From Bacillota bacterium (GTDB lineage: Bacteria > Bacillota > Negativicutes > Sporomusales > Sporomusaceae), in the NCBI GenBank assembly GCA_023388195.1, contig JAEWGR010000189.1:1-15676 (forward strand): 15,676 nt of DNA. The letters run 5' to 3'. The notes below the pieces were generated by a model. The model was not told the origin of the DNA. It saw only the letters and a program-made list of their open reading frames with translations, and made no database searches. A program made the translations under genes and the position numbers. Position 1 is the first letter of the stretch. Each line of letters begins with the position of its first letter. Of the stretch, positions 1 through 6,750 are shown in pieces.

Positions 1-1
1 G

Positions 2-370
2 GTTAGTGTAGTATTGGCGGATGATGCTTATATTCAAGGGCTTAATCGCCAGTATCGGGGTAAAGATACGCCTACTGATGTATTGTCGTTTGCTATGAAT
101 GAGCAGTGTGCCGGTGAGCATGAACCGGAAGTTGCCCAATCGCCGGCAGATCTTGAAATTTTACTTGGCGATATCATTATCTCCCTGGACACGGCTGCCC
201 GGCAGGCAGACGAATTCGGACACAGCCTGGAACGGGAATTGGCCTATCTGACAATTCATGGTATGCTGCACCTGCTGGGATATGACCACGAGATACCGGC
301 AGATCAAGTGGAGATGAGGCAGGAAGAAGAGCACGTGCTGACTCTTATGGGCATTACCCGGGATCACTGA
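2..370 (+). CDS. ybeY: YbeY endoribonuclease / rRNA maturation factor, 5'-truncated by window edge
   Basis: YbeY is a zinc-dependent single-strand endoribonuclease that takes part in 16S rRNA 3'-end maturation and late 30S quality control. The visible part has the family hallmark RGKDTPTDVLSF and, near the C-terminus, the zinc motif HGMLHLLGYDH (H-x3-H-x5-H), so the catalytic half is intact. The reading frame is open back to position 2, where VSVVLADD matches the usual YbeY N-terminal region. The TTG at 14 is therefore internal, and the true start and roughly 30 residues lie before the window. The stop is 12 bases before dgkA, so the two are probably co-transcribed with cdd and era. This is the same order as in B. 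subtilis. I am confident of the identity. Confidence 0.95.
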   Translation, partial: VSVVLADDAYIQGLNRQYRGKDTPTDVLSFAMNEQCAGEHEPEVAQSPADLEILLGDIIISLDTAARQADEFGHSLERELAYLTIHGMLHLLGYDHEIPADQVEMRQEEEHVLTLMGITRDH

Positions 371-382
371 TGGTCAGGATAT

Positions 383-730
383 ATGCGGATACTATCTGGC
401 TTTAAATATGCCGTGGCTGGTATTATTTACTGTGTCTGCCGGGAACGCCATATGCAATTTCATCTGATTGCTGCCCTCGTGGCCGTGGCCTTAGCGTGGC
501 GGCTGGATTTCAGCATGCTGGAGCAGGCTGTTTTATTGCTGACAATTGCCGGTGTCATTACTGCCGAAATGGTTAATACCGCCATTGAGACTGTCATTAA
601 TAAAATTTCACCTGAATTTCATCCTTTGGCCAAGGCCGCTAAAGATGTTGCGGCCGGAGCCGTGTTAGTACAGGCTATTGCGGCTCTGGGGGTTGGGGTT
701 GTTTTATTCGGGGGGAAATTGCTGAAATAG
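383..730 (+). CDS. dgkA: Diacylglycerol kinase / undecaprenol kinase family (DgkA)
   Basis: This is a small integral membrane lipid kinase of 115 residues. Gram-positive members mostly phosphorylate undecaprenol and so recycle the cell-wall lipid carrier; which lipid is used here cannot be read from the sequence. The family signature is clear: an N-terminal RERHMQFH segment, then EMVNTAIETVINKISPEFHP and LAKAAKDVAAGAVL, which hold the conserved acidic residues of the active site. Three hydrophobic helices are visible, at about residues 25-40, 45-65 and 90-112. The ATG at 383 has a weak AGGA (376-379) only three bases upstream, so translation probably depends on coupling to ybeY, whose stop is close by and in the same frame. 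The stop codon at 728-730 nearly abuts cdd. Confidence 0.93.
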   Translation: MRILSGFKYAVAGIIYCVCRERHMQFHLIAALVAVALAWRLDFSMLEQAVLLLTIAGVITAEMVNTAIETVINKISPEFHPLAKAAKDVAAGAVLVQAIAALGVGVVLFGGKLLK

Positions 731-742
731 GTGGGGAATCTA

Positions 743-1135
743 ATGGACGAACTGATTAATCGTGCTTTACTGGCCCGGGAGAAAGCCTATGCCCCTTATT
801 CCAAATTCAAAGTAGGCGCGGCTGTGCTGGGGACAAGCGGCCGGATTTATAGCGGCTGCAATATCGAAAATGCCTCATATGGCTTATCAAACTGTGCTGA
901 ACGCACTGCTATTTTCAACGCTATAGCGGAAGGCGAAACAGGCATTGCGGCCATTGCTGTCGCTGCCGATACACCGGAACCGGTATCGCCGTGTGGTGCC
1001 TGCCGGCAGGTAATGGCGGAGTTCCATATAGAAAAGATTATTTTAGTGAATCTGCAAGGTCATCAGCGAATTTATACAATAGAAGATCTATTACCTTATA
1101 GTTTTAATAAAAGTGATTTTGAGAAAAGACGGTGA
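743..1135 (+). CDS. cdd: Cytidine deaminase
   Basis: This is a homotetrameric-type cytidine deaminase of 130 residues that converts cytidine and deoxycytidine to uridine and deoxyuridine in cytosolic pyrimidine salvage. Zinc is expected to be bound by Cys51 of NCAE and by Cys84 and Cys87 of PCGACRQ. Glu53 is the proton-shuttling catalytic residue. CNIENASYGL is the substrate-binding segment. I chose the ATG at 743 over the in-frame GTG at 731, because the GTG directly abuts the dgkA stop and AGGTGGGG (729-736) then sits at normal ribosome-binding distance from the ATG. The gene lies between dgkA and era, as in B. subtilis. No anomalies are seen. Confidence 0.95.
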   Translation: MDELINRALLAREKAYAPYSKFKVGAAVLGTSGRIYSGCNIENASYGLSNCAERTAIFNAIAEGETGIAAIAVAADTPEPVSPCGACRQVMAEFHIEKIILVNLQGHQRIYTIEDLLPYSFNKSDFEKRR

Positions 1136-1141
1136 CAAGCA

Positions 1142-2035
1142 TTGGATAAGGAAAACTACAAATCAGGTTTTGTAGCCGTAATTGGCAGGCCTAATGTCGG
1201 TAAGTCAACCTTAATGAACAATTTAATCGGGCAAAAGGTTGCCATCATGTCTGATAAACCACAGACTACCAGAAATAAAATTATGGGTGTTCTTACCCAG
1301 ACTGACGCGCAAATTTTGTTTATCGATACCCCGGGTATGCATAAGCCCAAGCATAAGCTGGGCGAATATATGCTGAAGGAAGCCGAAGGTTCGTTGCGGG
1401 ACGTGGATGTTATTTTATTTGTTGTTGACGTCACTGCGGAAATGGGGCCGGGAGAGCGGTATATTCTTGACCATTTAGCCAATGTCCGGCCGCCGGTTAT
1501 TCTTGTGGTAAACAAAATTGACCGGATTGATAAAACCAAATTGTTCGCCATTATTGAAAAATACACTTCCCAGTTTCAATTTGCGGCTGTAGTGCCGATC
1601 TCGGCCTTAGATCATACCAATTTTGCCGGGCTGATTGCTGAGATCAAGAATTTTCTCGAGCCAGGGCCACAGTATTATCCGGAAGACATGATTACCGATC
1701 AGCCGGAACGTCTGGTTATCGCCGAACTAATCAGGGAAAAAGTGCTGCATCTGACCAACGAGGAGATTCCGCACGCTATTCTTGTTGACATCGAGGAAAT
1801 TGCCACCAGAGCTAATGAGAACCTGTACGTCAGGGCGGTCATTTATGTGGAGCGTGATTCGCAGAAAGGCATCGTTATTGGTGCCGGCGGGCATCTGCTT
1901 AAAGATATAGGCCGGCTGGCCCGGGCTGATATTGAAAACCTTCTGGGGTCGAAAGTGTATCTGGATCTCTGGGTCAAAGTCAAAAAGGATTGGCGTAACC
2001 GCGCCAATGTATTAAAAAGTCATGGTTTTGATTAA
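1142..2035 (+). CDS. era: GTPase Era
   Basis: Era is an essential GTPase that binds the 3' end of 16S rRNA and helps 30S assembly, acting on the same substrate region as YbeY at the start of this operon. The protein has 297 residues, the usual length. The GTPase motifs are in order: G1 GRPNVGKS at 15-22, G2 PQTTRN at 40-45, G3 DTPG at 62-65, G4 NKID at 124-127 and G5 SAL at 154-156. A C-terminal type II KH domain follows, with the turn VIGAGG near residue 245. The start is a TTG at 1142, six bases after the cdd stop, with GGTGAC just upstream. It fits the expected N-terminus. The terminator at 2044-2070 closes the operon. Confidence 0.97.
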   Translation: MDKENYKSGFVAVIGRPNVGKSTLMNNLIGQKVAIMSDKPQTTRNKIMGVLTQTDAQILFIDTPGMHKPKHKLGEYMLKEAEGSLRDVDVILFVVDVTAEMGPGERYILDHLANVRPPVILVVNKIDRIDKTKLFAIIEKYTSQFQFAAVVPISALDHTNFAGLIAEIKNFLEPGPQYYPEDMITDQPERLVIAELIREKVLHLTNEEIPHAILVDIEEIATRANENLYVRAVIYVERDSQKGIVIGAGGHLLKDIGRLARADIENLLGSKVYLDLWVKVKKDWRNRANVLKSHGFD

Positions 2036-2043
2036 TAGTAAGC

Positions 2044-2070
2044 AGGACTTGGTACAAGCCAAGTCTTTTC
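2044..2070 (+). terminator. Rho-independent terminator after era
   Basis: A nine-pair stem (AGGACTTGG at 2044-2052 with CCAAGTCTT at 2059-2067, one G-T pair) closes a six-base loop and runs into a short T tract. It begins nine bases after the era stop, so it is the end of the ybeY-dgkA-cdd-era transcript. Its sequence is closely related to the right arm of the hairpin at 13014-13071. Confidence 0.8.
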
Positions 2071-2077
2071 TTATTTA

Positions 2078-2106
2078 TTGACCAAAGCGCTGCTTAATGG
2101 TATCAT
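2078..2106 (+). promoter_or_regulatory. Sigma-A-type promoter for the DUF502 gene
   Basis: TTGACC (2078-2083) and TATCAT (2101-2106) are 17 bases apart, and a TG one base before the -10 makes it an extended -10. It lies just after the era terminator. The expected transcript start is near 2113, which leaves only GAGGTG (2116-2121) as a ribosome site and makes an upstream ATG at 2097 unusable. Confidence 0.65.
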
Positions 2107-2132
2107 TTGTAAGGAGAGGTGAATTTGAATTA

Positions 2133-2717
2133 ATGAAGTGGTTTTATAAGTATTTTGTAAATGGTCTCATTGTCATTGTGCCAATTGCGCTTACGGCAGT
2201 TGTAGTCATGTACATCTTTGCAATTACAGAGCGGTTACTGGGGCAATATCTCCCGGTTCATTTCCCCGGGTTAGCACTGGCAGTTGTTTTGTTTTTAATT
2301 GTGTTTATCGGCTGGTTATCCTCGCACTGGATCTCAAAAAAAGTAATTGGTTATTGTGAGCAGGTAGTAGGTTCTATACCTGTAGTCAAATTTATTTATA
2401 CTAGTGTCAAACAAATATCGACCGCTGTATTTGAGTCACAAAAACTACTGGAAAACGCAGTGCTGGTTCCTTATCCCCATCCTGAGGTGAAGGCGCTTGG
2501 GTTTGTTATGCCGGAATTATCAGCACCGCTGGCTGCTAAATTTTCCGAAGAGCATGTTTGCGTATTTGTTCCCATGAGCTTGAACCTAACCTCCGGCTTT
2601 AATATAATCGTACCGCGGCGGGATATAATACCTTTAGATGTAACAAGCGAAAGTGCACTGCAATATGTTATTACAGCCGGCGCTATTATGCCCCGCTGTA
2701 ATGATTCCAATAACTAG
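2133..2717 (+). CDS. DUF502 family integral membrane protein
   Basis: This is a 194-residue membrane protein of the DUF502 family, whose biochemical role is not established. Two hydrophobic helices are visible at about residues 8-30 and 44-63. The conserved family core follows: SIPVVKFIYTSVKQ, then ALGFVMPE, VFVPMSLNLTSGF and VPRRDIIPLDV, ending in the ITAGAIMP segment. The ATG at 2133 was chosen because the family begins with a short charged segment before the first helix (MKWFYKYFVNGL), and because the in-frame ATG at 2097 lies inside the promoter. The gene overlaps the next one by 17 bases if that gene starts at 2701. The identity at family level is firm; the function is unknown. Confidence 0.88.
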   Translation: MKWFYKYFVNGLIVIVPIALTAVVVMYIFAITERLLGQYLPVHFPGLALAVVLFLIVFIGWLSSHWISKKVIGYCEQVVGSIPVVKFIYTSVKQISTAVFESQKLLENAVLVPYPHPEVKALGFVMPELSAPLAAKFSEEHVCVFVPMSLNLTSGFNIIVPRRDIIPLDVTSESALQYVITAGAIMPRCNDSNN

Positions 2718-4074
2718 GGAGAGATGCGTTATCGATTCGCCTTCATTCAGTTTTGTTAAACTGGGGGCTGCCATTTTCCTGGTTTTGCTCAATGGCTTTT
2801 TTGTGTTGGCCGAGTTTTCACTAGTCAAAATCCGGAAGACCAGACTGGAAGAGCTGGCTCAGCAGGGTAATGGCAATGCCAGGCTGGCACTAAAAGTAGT
2901 CGCTTCTTTCGATACCTACCTGGGGGCAACCCAACTGGGCATTACTGTAGCCTCCCTTGCGCTTGGCTGGTTAGGCGAGCCAGCAATCTCAGCGTTATTA
3001 GAGCCTGTTCTGCTTACCTATCTGCCGCTTTCGGAGTGGCTGATTACCGCTGTAAGTATGACAATAGGCTTTATTGTTATAATTTTTTTCCATATTGTAC
3101 TCGGTGAACTTGTGCCAAAATCAGTGGCCGTTCAGCGTGCTGAGCAGGTGGCACTGGCCTGTGTGGGGCCATTGTATATTTTTCATAAGCTTGGCTATCC
3201 GGTTATTTTATTGCTTAACCGTACGGCCAGATCCATATTAAGCATACTCGGGATGAAAAATGTCAATGCAGCTGATCTCACTCATTCGGAAGAAGAGTTA
3301 AGAATGATTGTGAGTGCCAGTCACCGCGGCGGTGTGCTTAATCAGATGGAAAGTGAGCTTATAGACAATGTGTTTGACTTTGCTGACCGGCTGGCAAGAG
3401 AAATTATGCTGCCCCGTCAGGATATGATTTGTTTGTTTGCTGACGATACTTTTGATGAAAATATGAAAATTGTGAGAGAGACCGGACATACCCGTTATCC
3501 TTTATGTGTCGAGGATAAGGACCACATTATCGGCATGATTCACATTCGTGACCTGATGGATTTAGACATGATTTCCCATAACGAACGTGATTTAACATCA
3601 GTCGTTCGGGAGATATTAGTAGTACCGGAAGGAATGTCTGTTGCCCACCTTTTACAGGTTATGCGGCGAAAACGCACCCACTTGGCTGTTGTTGCCGATG
3701 AATATGGCGGGACTGCCGGTTTGGTCGCGCTTGAGGATGTACTGGAGGAAATTGTCGGCGATATCCAGGATGAACATGATGCGGTTGAAGATATCGAAAT
3801 CCAGCGCCTGGCTGACGGGAGTTATGAGTTTGATGGCCGGGTTCTTTTGGATGATGTGACCGAACTTCTGAATATCCGTCTGGAAGATCATGATGAGGAT
3901 ACGCTGGGCGGTTATATTTTTGGTATGTTAGGCCGCCGTCCGGAAACCAGTGACAAGGTAAGTATTGGCGACTATTCATTTGAGGTACTTCGGGTAAATG
4001 GTTTTAGGATTGTAAGGGTCAAGGCTGTGCCACTTGTTGCCTTGGCAATAGAAGAAGGGTTAGAGTCAAATTAA
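2701..4074 (+). CDS. CNNM/DUF21-CBS-CorC family transporter (HlyC/CorC, UPF0053)
   Basis: This is a polytopic membrane protein of 457 residues with the standard three-part build. A CNNM (DUF21) transmembrane domain spans about 18-200 (LNGFFVLAEFSLVKIR, ATQLGITVASLALGWLGEP, HIVLGELVPKSVA). A cytosolic CBS pair spans about 235-355 (MLPRQDM, HTRYPL, DEYGGTAGLVALEDVLEEIVG). A C-terminal CorC_HlyC domain spans about 365-443 (DTLGGYIFGMLGR). Bacterial relatives are implicated in magnesium or cobalt efflux and resistance; the old label 'hemolysin' is historical. The start is uncertain: ATG 2701 gives the right N-terminal length but lacks a clear ribosome site, while AGGGAGAG at 2716-2723 is followed by no in-frame standard start. 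Translation is probably coupled to the DUF502 gene. Confidence 0.9.
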   Translation: MIPITRERCVIDSPSFSFVKLGAAIFLVLLNGFFVLAEFSLVKIRKTRLEELAQQGNGNARLALKVVASFDTYLGATQLGITVASLALGWLGEPAISALLEPVLLTYLPLSEWLITAVSMTIGFIVIIFFHIVLGELVPKSVAVQRAEQVALACVGPLYIFHKLGYPVILLLNRTARSILSILGMKNVNAADLTHSEEELRMIVSASHRGGVLNQMESELIDNVFDFADRLAREIMLPRQDMICLFADDTFDENMKIVRETGHTRYPLCVEDKDHIIGMIHIRDLMDLDMISHNERDLTSVVREILVVPEGMSVAHLLQVMRRKRTHLAVVADEYGGTAGLVALEDVLEEIVGDIQDEHDAVEDIEIQRLADGSYEFDGRVLLDDVTELLNIRLEDHDEDTLGGYIFGMLGRRPETSDKVSIGDYSFEVLRVNGFRIVRVKAVPLVALAIEEGLESN

Positions 4075-4127
4075 ATACGTTGTGGCTGAGCCTGCCTGTT
4101 AATACAAGAGTGAAGGGATGATGTCGA

Positions 4128-4325
4128 GTGTTATTACGGGAAACAATGTGGGAGATTTTTTTCAGTACCGGTAATATCGATGCTTACCTTACCTATCGAG
4201 CCTGCCTAAATCCCGATACCAGCCAGCCTGAAGCAGCTGGTGATGAACCTGTGGAGCTATTAGCAGTACCTGAATATCATTGGAATAACTTATTACGTGA
4301 GTTACGTGAGGTCAGATGGCAGTAG
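4128..4325 (+). CDS. yqzL: YqzL family small protein
   Basis: This small protein of 65 residues sits immediately before recO. Its core MWEIFFSTGNIDAYLTY matches the YqzL family (tryptophan, phenylalanine, TGNIDAYL), which is encoded between era and recO in B. subtilis. The function is unknown. The start is a GTG at 4128 with GAAGGG (4112-4117) ten bases upstream; the ATG at 4146 is an alternative that would begin directly at the conserved core. A C-terminal tail of about 40 acidic or polar residues makes it longer than the B. subtilis protein as I know it. It overlaps recO by ten bases, so translation of the two is probably coupled. Confidence 0.75.
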   Translation: MLLRETMWEIFFSTGNIDAYLTYRACLNPDTSQPEAAGDEPVELLAVPEYHWNNLLRELREVRWQ

Positions 4326-5059
4326 AGTATCAAACGGAAGCCATTCTGTTGGCGGCGCGCGATTGGGGGGCTGCTGACAGAATGGTCACTTTATTTTCAC
4401 GTGAATATGGAATTGTTACCGCTATGGCCTATGGCGCCCGTCAGCCGCGCAACCGCCTCAGTGGAGGGTTACAGCCTTTCTCCCATTTGAATCTGTCCCT
4501 GGCCACAGGCGGTAAAGGTCTGGATACAATCAGGCAATGTGAACTGCAAAATTCACACCGTCACATTCGCGAAGATTTAACCCGATTAGCCTATGCCAAC
4601 TTTATTGCCGAACTGACAACCGGGCTATGGCCGGAACGCCAGGCAGAACCGGAAGTGTTTGATACACTGTTGGCCATATTCCACCTGCTATCAGCCCGTA
4701 ATCCCCGTATTGCCACATTGGCTGGCTCCTGGCATTTACTGGTGTTTGCCGGATTCCAGCCTGAATATGCACATTGTGTTCGCTGCGGTCAGGAGTTGAT
4801 TTTGCCTGCCTATTTTAGTTATCCTGATGGCGGTGGCGTTTGCAGGACATGCACCCCTGACGGCAGCCCGGCCTTTGAGCATGCTGACAAGGACTTTTTA
4901 GCCAGGTTGTTAGCGATGGATTTAGCTCAGCCGGGAGAGTTTGCCATTACTGCTAAAATACTGGCCAGCGCTGAACGGCTATTATATGGTTTTGTTAAAT
5001 ACCAGTTGGAACGGCCGTTAAAATCTTTGGACTTTATCAATAAAATTAATAATTTATAG
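4316..5059 (+). CDS. recO: DNA repair protein RecO
   Basis: RecO, with RecF and RecR, loads RecA onto SSB-coated single-stranded DNA in gap repair. The protein has 247 residues, the normal size. An N-terminal OB fold is seen in EAILLAARDWGAADRMVTLFSREYG (split here by family knowledge into strand and loop segments) with RNRLSGGLQPFSHL after it. The C-terminal helical domain carries a four-cysteine zinc site, HCVRCGQE and VCRTC, near residues 155-180. The ATG at 4316 has GAGGTC four bases upstream, inside the end of yqzL. The position after yqzL is the common Firmicute arrangement. No anomalies are seen. Confidence 0.93.
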   Translation: MAVEYQTEAILLAARDWGAADRMVTLFSREYGIVTAMAYGARQPRNRLSGGLQPFSHLNLSLATGGKGLDTIRQCELQNSHRHIREDLTRLAYANFIAELTTGLWPERQAEPEVFDTLLAIFHLLSARNPRIATLAGSWHLLVFAGFQPEYAHCVRCGQELILPAYFSYPDGGGVCRTCTPDGSPAFEHADKDFLARLLAMDLAQPGEFAITAKILASAERLLYGFVKYQLERPLKSLDFINKINNL

Positions 5060-5088
5060 CGAATAGCTGCTGTGTACTCTGGGGAAGC

Positions 5089-5111
5089 TAACCCAAAACT
5101 ATTGGGGGTTA
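5089..5111 (+). promoter_or_regulatory. Possible hairpin covering the ribosome site of the DUF4342 gene
   Basis: TAACCC (5089-5094) can pair with GGGTTA (5106-5111) across an 11-base loop. The only good ribosome-binding sequence for the ATG at 5118 is GGGGG at 5104-5108, so the pairing would hide it. Six base pairs is modest, and this may be chance. Confidence 0.25.
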
Positions 5112-5117
5112 TACAAA

Positions 5118-5558
5118 ATGGAGATTACACTAGAGAAAATTGATATGGTCCGTGAACGTACAGGGGTTTCTTACCGGGAGGCAAAGGCCGCTTTAGAGCG
5201 CAATGCCGGCAATGTGCTTGAAACTCTTATTGAGCTTGAGGATAGCAATAAAACCAACTGGACAGAAGAATTTTCGGTGCGCTCGACTGAAGTCATTGAC
5301 AAAGTGAAAGAGCTTATTCGCGAAGGCAATGTCAATAAGATCCGTATTAAGCATGATGGGCGGGTACTGGCGGAAATACCGGTAGCATTGGGGGCCATCG
5401 GTGCAGTCGTATTGCCGCAGCTTGCTGCGTTGGGCGTACTGGTGGCAGTCTTCAAGCGTTGCACGATCGAAGTAGTGAGGCAGGATGCGGAGCAGGCTGA
5501 TGCCAAACCGGATGAACCGGAAGCAGAGATGGACAAATTTCCGCGGGATATATATTAG
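5118..5558 (+). CDS. DUF4342 protein with N-terminal UBA-like segment
   Basis: This protein of 146 residues has unknown function. Residues about 1-42 (KIDMVRERTGVSYREAKAALE and then NAGNVLETLIELE) look like the UBA/TS-N helical bundle found in EF-Ts and NAC-type proteins. The DUF4342 region follows: VIDKVKELIREGNVNKIRIKH, then a hydrophobic stretch at about 88-111 (IPVALGAIGAVVLPQLAALG, then VLVAVF) that could be one or two membrane segments, then a basic residue pair. The tail is acidic. It has its own ribosome site and is followed at once by a strong terminator, so it may be a single-gene unit or the last gene of the recO transcript. The family call is from motif recognition only. Confidence 0.75.
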   Translation: MEITLEKIDMVRERTGVSYREAKAALERNAGNVLETLIELEDSNKTNWTEEFSVRSTEVIDKVKELIREGNVNKIRIKHDGRVLAEIPVALGAIGAVVLPQLAALGVLVAVFKRCTIEVVRQDAEQADAKPDEPEAEMDKFPRDIY

Positions 5559-5583
5559 GCCTAAACGGGCGGGTTACACAGGG

Positions 5584-5622
5584 AAAAACCACTCATTGAG
5601 AAATTCAATAAGTGGTTTTTTT
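5584..5622 (+). terminator. Strong Rho-independent terminator after the DUF4342 gene
   Basis: AAAAACCACT (5584-5593) pairs with AGTGGTTTTT (5611-5620), and an inner ATTGA/TCAAT (5595-5599 with 5605-5609) extends the stem after a C/A mismatch. A T run follows. It separates the recO-side genes from the PAS protein gene. Confidence 0.9.
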
Positions 5623-5782
5623 CTTTAAGGGACAGGTGGCACGCGGCTTCTCCGCCTCACCGGAAAGAATCCTCTCACACGAATTGCAATTTTTAAGTGA
5701 TTCATGGTCGCCGGGAAGGGAGGAAAAAAAGGTCAAAATGTTGAAAATATTGTAATAATAGTTACAAGGAAGGATGTGTGTA

Positions 5783-6373
5783 ATGCTCGGCTTATTGGAA
5801 GATAATGAGTTTTTTAAAACCTTGTTTCAAATCATTCCCGCCGGAATCATTCTGGCTGATGCAGATGGCTATGTTCATGCGATTAACCCGGAAGGAAGCA
5901 GAATGTTTTGTGTTACACCATGTACCGAAGAACCTCTTCGCCGCGGTGGGGAAATACTGCATTGTGTTAATGCCAGAAATGGCTGTGGTTCTTCTGCCAG
6001 CTGTGAAAACTGCCTGCTTAGGGCCAATGCCTTGTTAGCAATTAAAGGGCAAACCGTTTCCCGGCAAAAAGGTAAATTTGTGACCGGCAGAGATGATGAG
6101 CTAACAGAATTTATCTTACAGGTAACAGCCGCGCCACTTGTGTACAAACAATACAAACTAGCGATTCTGATTATTGAAGATATATCTCTAATTACTGAAC
6201 TTTCCGGGCTTATTCCCATTTGCTCATCCTGTCATAATATTCGTGATGAGAAAGGGGAATGGGTCACTATCTCCAAATATATACGAGAACATTCTGAGGC
6301 AGAATTGACGCATGACTATTGTCCGGAGTGTTCACGTCAGCTGTTGAATAGGCGAATGACAGTTAAATCTTAG
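5783..6373 (+). CDS. Cysteine-rich PAS-domain protein with C-terminal CxxC...CxxC module
   Basis: This is a soluble 196-residue protein with no output domain that I recognise. Residues about 8-135 form a PAS fold (FQIIPAGIILADADGYVHAINP at the start, then FILQVTAAPLVYKQ and AILIIEDIS at the end). Inside it is a cysteine cluster, HCVNARNGCG then CENC (Cys61, 68, 74 and 77), which could bind metal or sense redox state. The C-terminus has a second module, LIPICSSCHNIRD, then WVTISKYI, then YCPECSRQLL, with two CxxC pairs 30 residues apart. This module is known from the ends of many PAS and response-regulator proteins and is probably a zinc or metal site. ATG 5783 was preferred over ATG 5774 because AAGGAAGG (5766-5773) is then nine bases away. 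A terminator lies before it and the glyQ promoter after it, so it appears to be a single gene. Confidence 0.75.
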   Translation: MLGLLEDNEFFKTLFQIIPAGIILADADGYVHAINPEGSRMFCVTPCTEEPLRRGGEILHCVNARNGCGSSASCENCLLRANALLAIKGQTVSRQKGKFVTGRDDELTEFILQVTAAPLVYKQYKLAILIIEDISLITELSGLIPICSSCHNIRDEKGEWVTISKYIREHSEAELTHDYCPECSRQLLNRRMTVKS

Positions 6374-6393
6374 TAAATAGCAAGCGGAGCCCC

Positions 6394-6422
6394 TTGATTT
6401 TCCTGTGCTTCCATGATAAAAT
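6394..6422 (+). promoter_or_regulatory. Sigma-A promoter of the glyQS T-box transcript
   Basis: TTGATT (6394-6399) and TAAAAT (6417-6422) are 17 bases apart, and TGA directly before the -10 makes an extended -10. The expected start near 6429 gives a leader of about 320 bases that contains the whole T-box. This is the best promoter match in the gap. Confidence 0.6.
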
Positions 6423-6441
6423 TTTGAGCATTGGATACTAT

Positions 6442-6461
6442 AGTTAATAGTACTATTAACT
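6442..6461. repeat. Perfect 20-bp palindrome in the glyQ leader
   Basis: AGTTAATAGT is followed directly by its exact reverse complement ACTATTAACT. It falls about 13-32 bases after the predicted transcript start and before stem I of the T-box. It could be an operator for a dimeric repressor or a small RNA hairpin; no known operator consensus was recognised. Confidence 0.6.
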
Positions 6462-6477
6462 GGAACTATTAAGTAAG

Positions 6478-6728
6478 GCAATGCGGGAATAAGTAACCTT
6501 CAGCACAGCGAACCGGGGATGGTGGAAGCCTGGTAATCAAAGGTGAAAGGCCTTCCCAAGCTGCAGGAGGAAATGTCAGGCTGATGCTAACCGGAATCAG
6601 TCTGGGCAGAGTAAAACCTGTAATACATTAAGGCGGGTCGTTGCTAACGGCCAATCAGGGTGGAACCGCGGGAACAGCATCTCGTCCCTGTAACTTACCA
6701 ATAAGTTACTGGACGAGATGTTTTTATT
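6478..6728 (+). promoter_or_regulatory. Glycine-specific T-box leader
   Basis: This RNA element reads tRNA-Gly charging and controls glyQS by antitermination. Stem I base is GGGAA (6485-6489) with TTCCC (6553-6557). ACCTT (6496-6500) pairs with AAGGT (6540-6544). Between them is the specifier loop, AAGTA on the 5' side and GAAAGGCC (6545-6552) on the 3' side, with GGC at 6549-6551 as the glycine codon. The distal loop has GGATGGTGG. A stem (CTGAT/ATCAG) follows near 6581-6600. The T-box sequence AGGGTGGAACCGCGGG spans 6657-6672; CAGGG (6656-6660) pairs with CCCTG (6686-6690) to form the antiterminator. Its bulge TGGA (6661-6664) suits an acceptor end UCCA, and glycine tRNAs have U at the discriminator position. 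Codon, bulge and downstream genes all agree. Confidence 0.95.
6678..6728 (+). terminator. T-box-controlled intrinsic terminator
   Basis: CATCTCGTCC (6678-6687) pairs with GGACGAGATG (6711-6720), with an inner TAACTTA/TAAGTTA stem (6691-6697 with 6702-6708), followed by a T-rich run. The left arm overlaps the antiterminator strand at 6686-6690, so the two structures exclude each other. Confidence 0.93.
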
Positions 6729-6750
6729 TTTAACTAGGAGGTCAACTTTT

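Noticed and set aside
1156..1566. 136-codon minus-strand open frame
   Set aside because: It is antisense to the GTPase domain of era and has no independent support.
3659..3979. 106-codon minus-strand open frame
   Set aside because: It lies opposite the conserved CBS and CorC domains of the transporter gene and has no recognisable motif or ribosome site.
5631..5675. GC-rich hairpin in the gap before the PAS protein gene
   Set aside because: GGTG/CACC and GCGG/CCGC pair only with a lopsided internal loop, with no T run or neighbouring motif to give it a role.
6381..6403. Possible terminator after the PAS protein gene (CAAG...CTTG followed by ATTTT)
   Set aside because: The stem is short and broken with almost no loop, and the region overlaps the glyQ -35 box.
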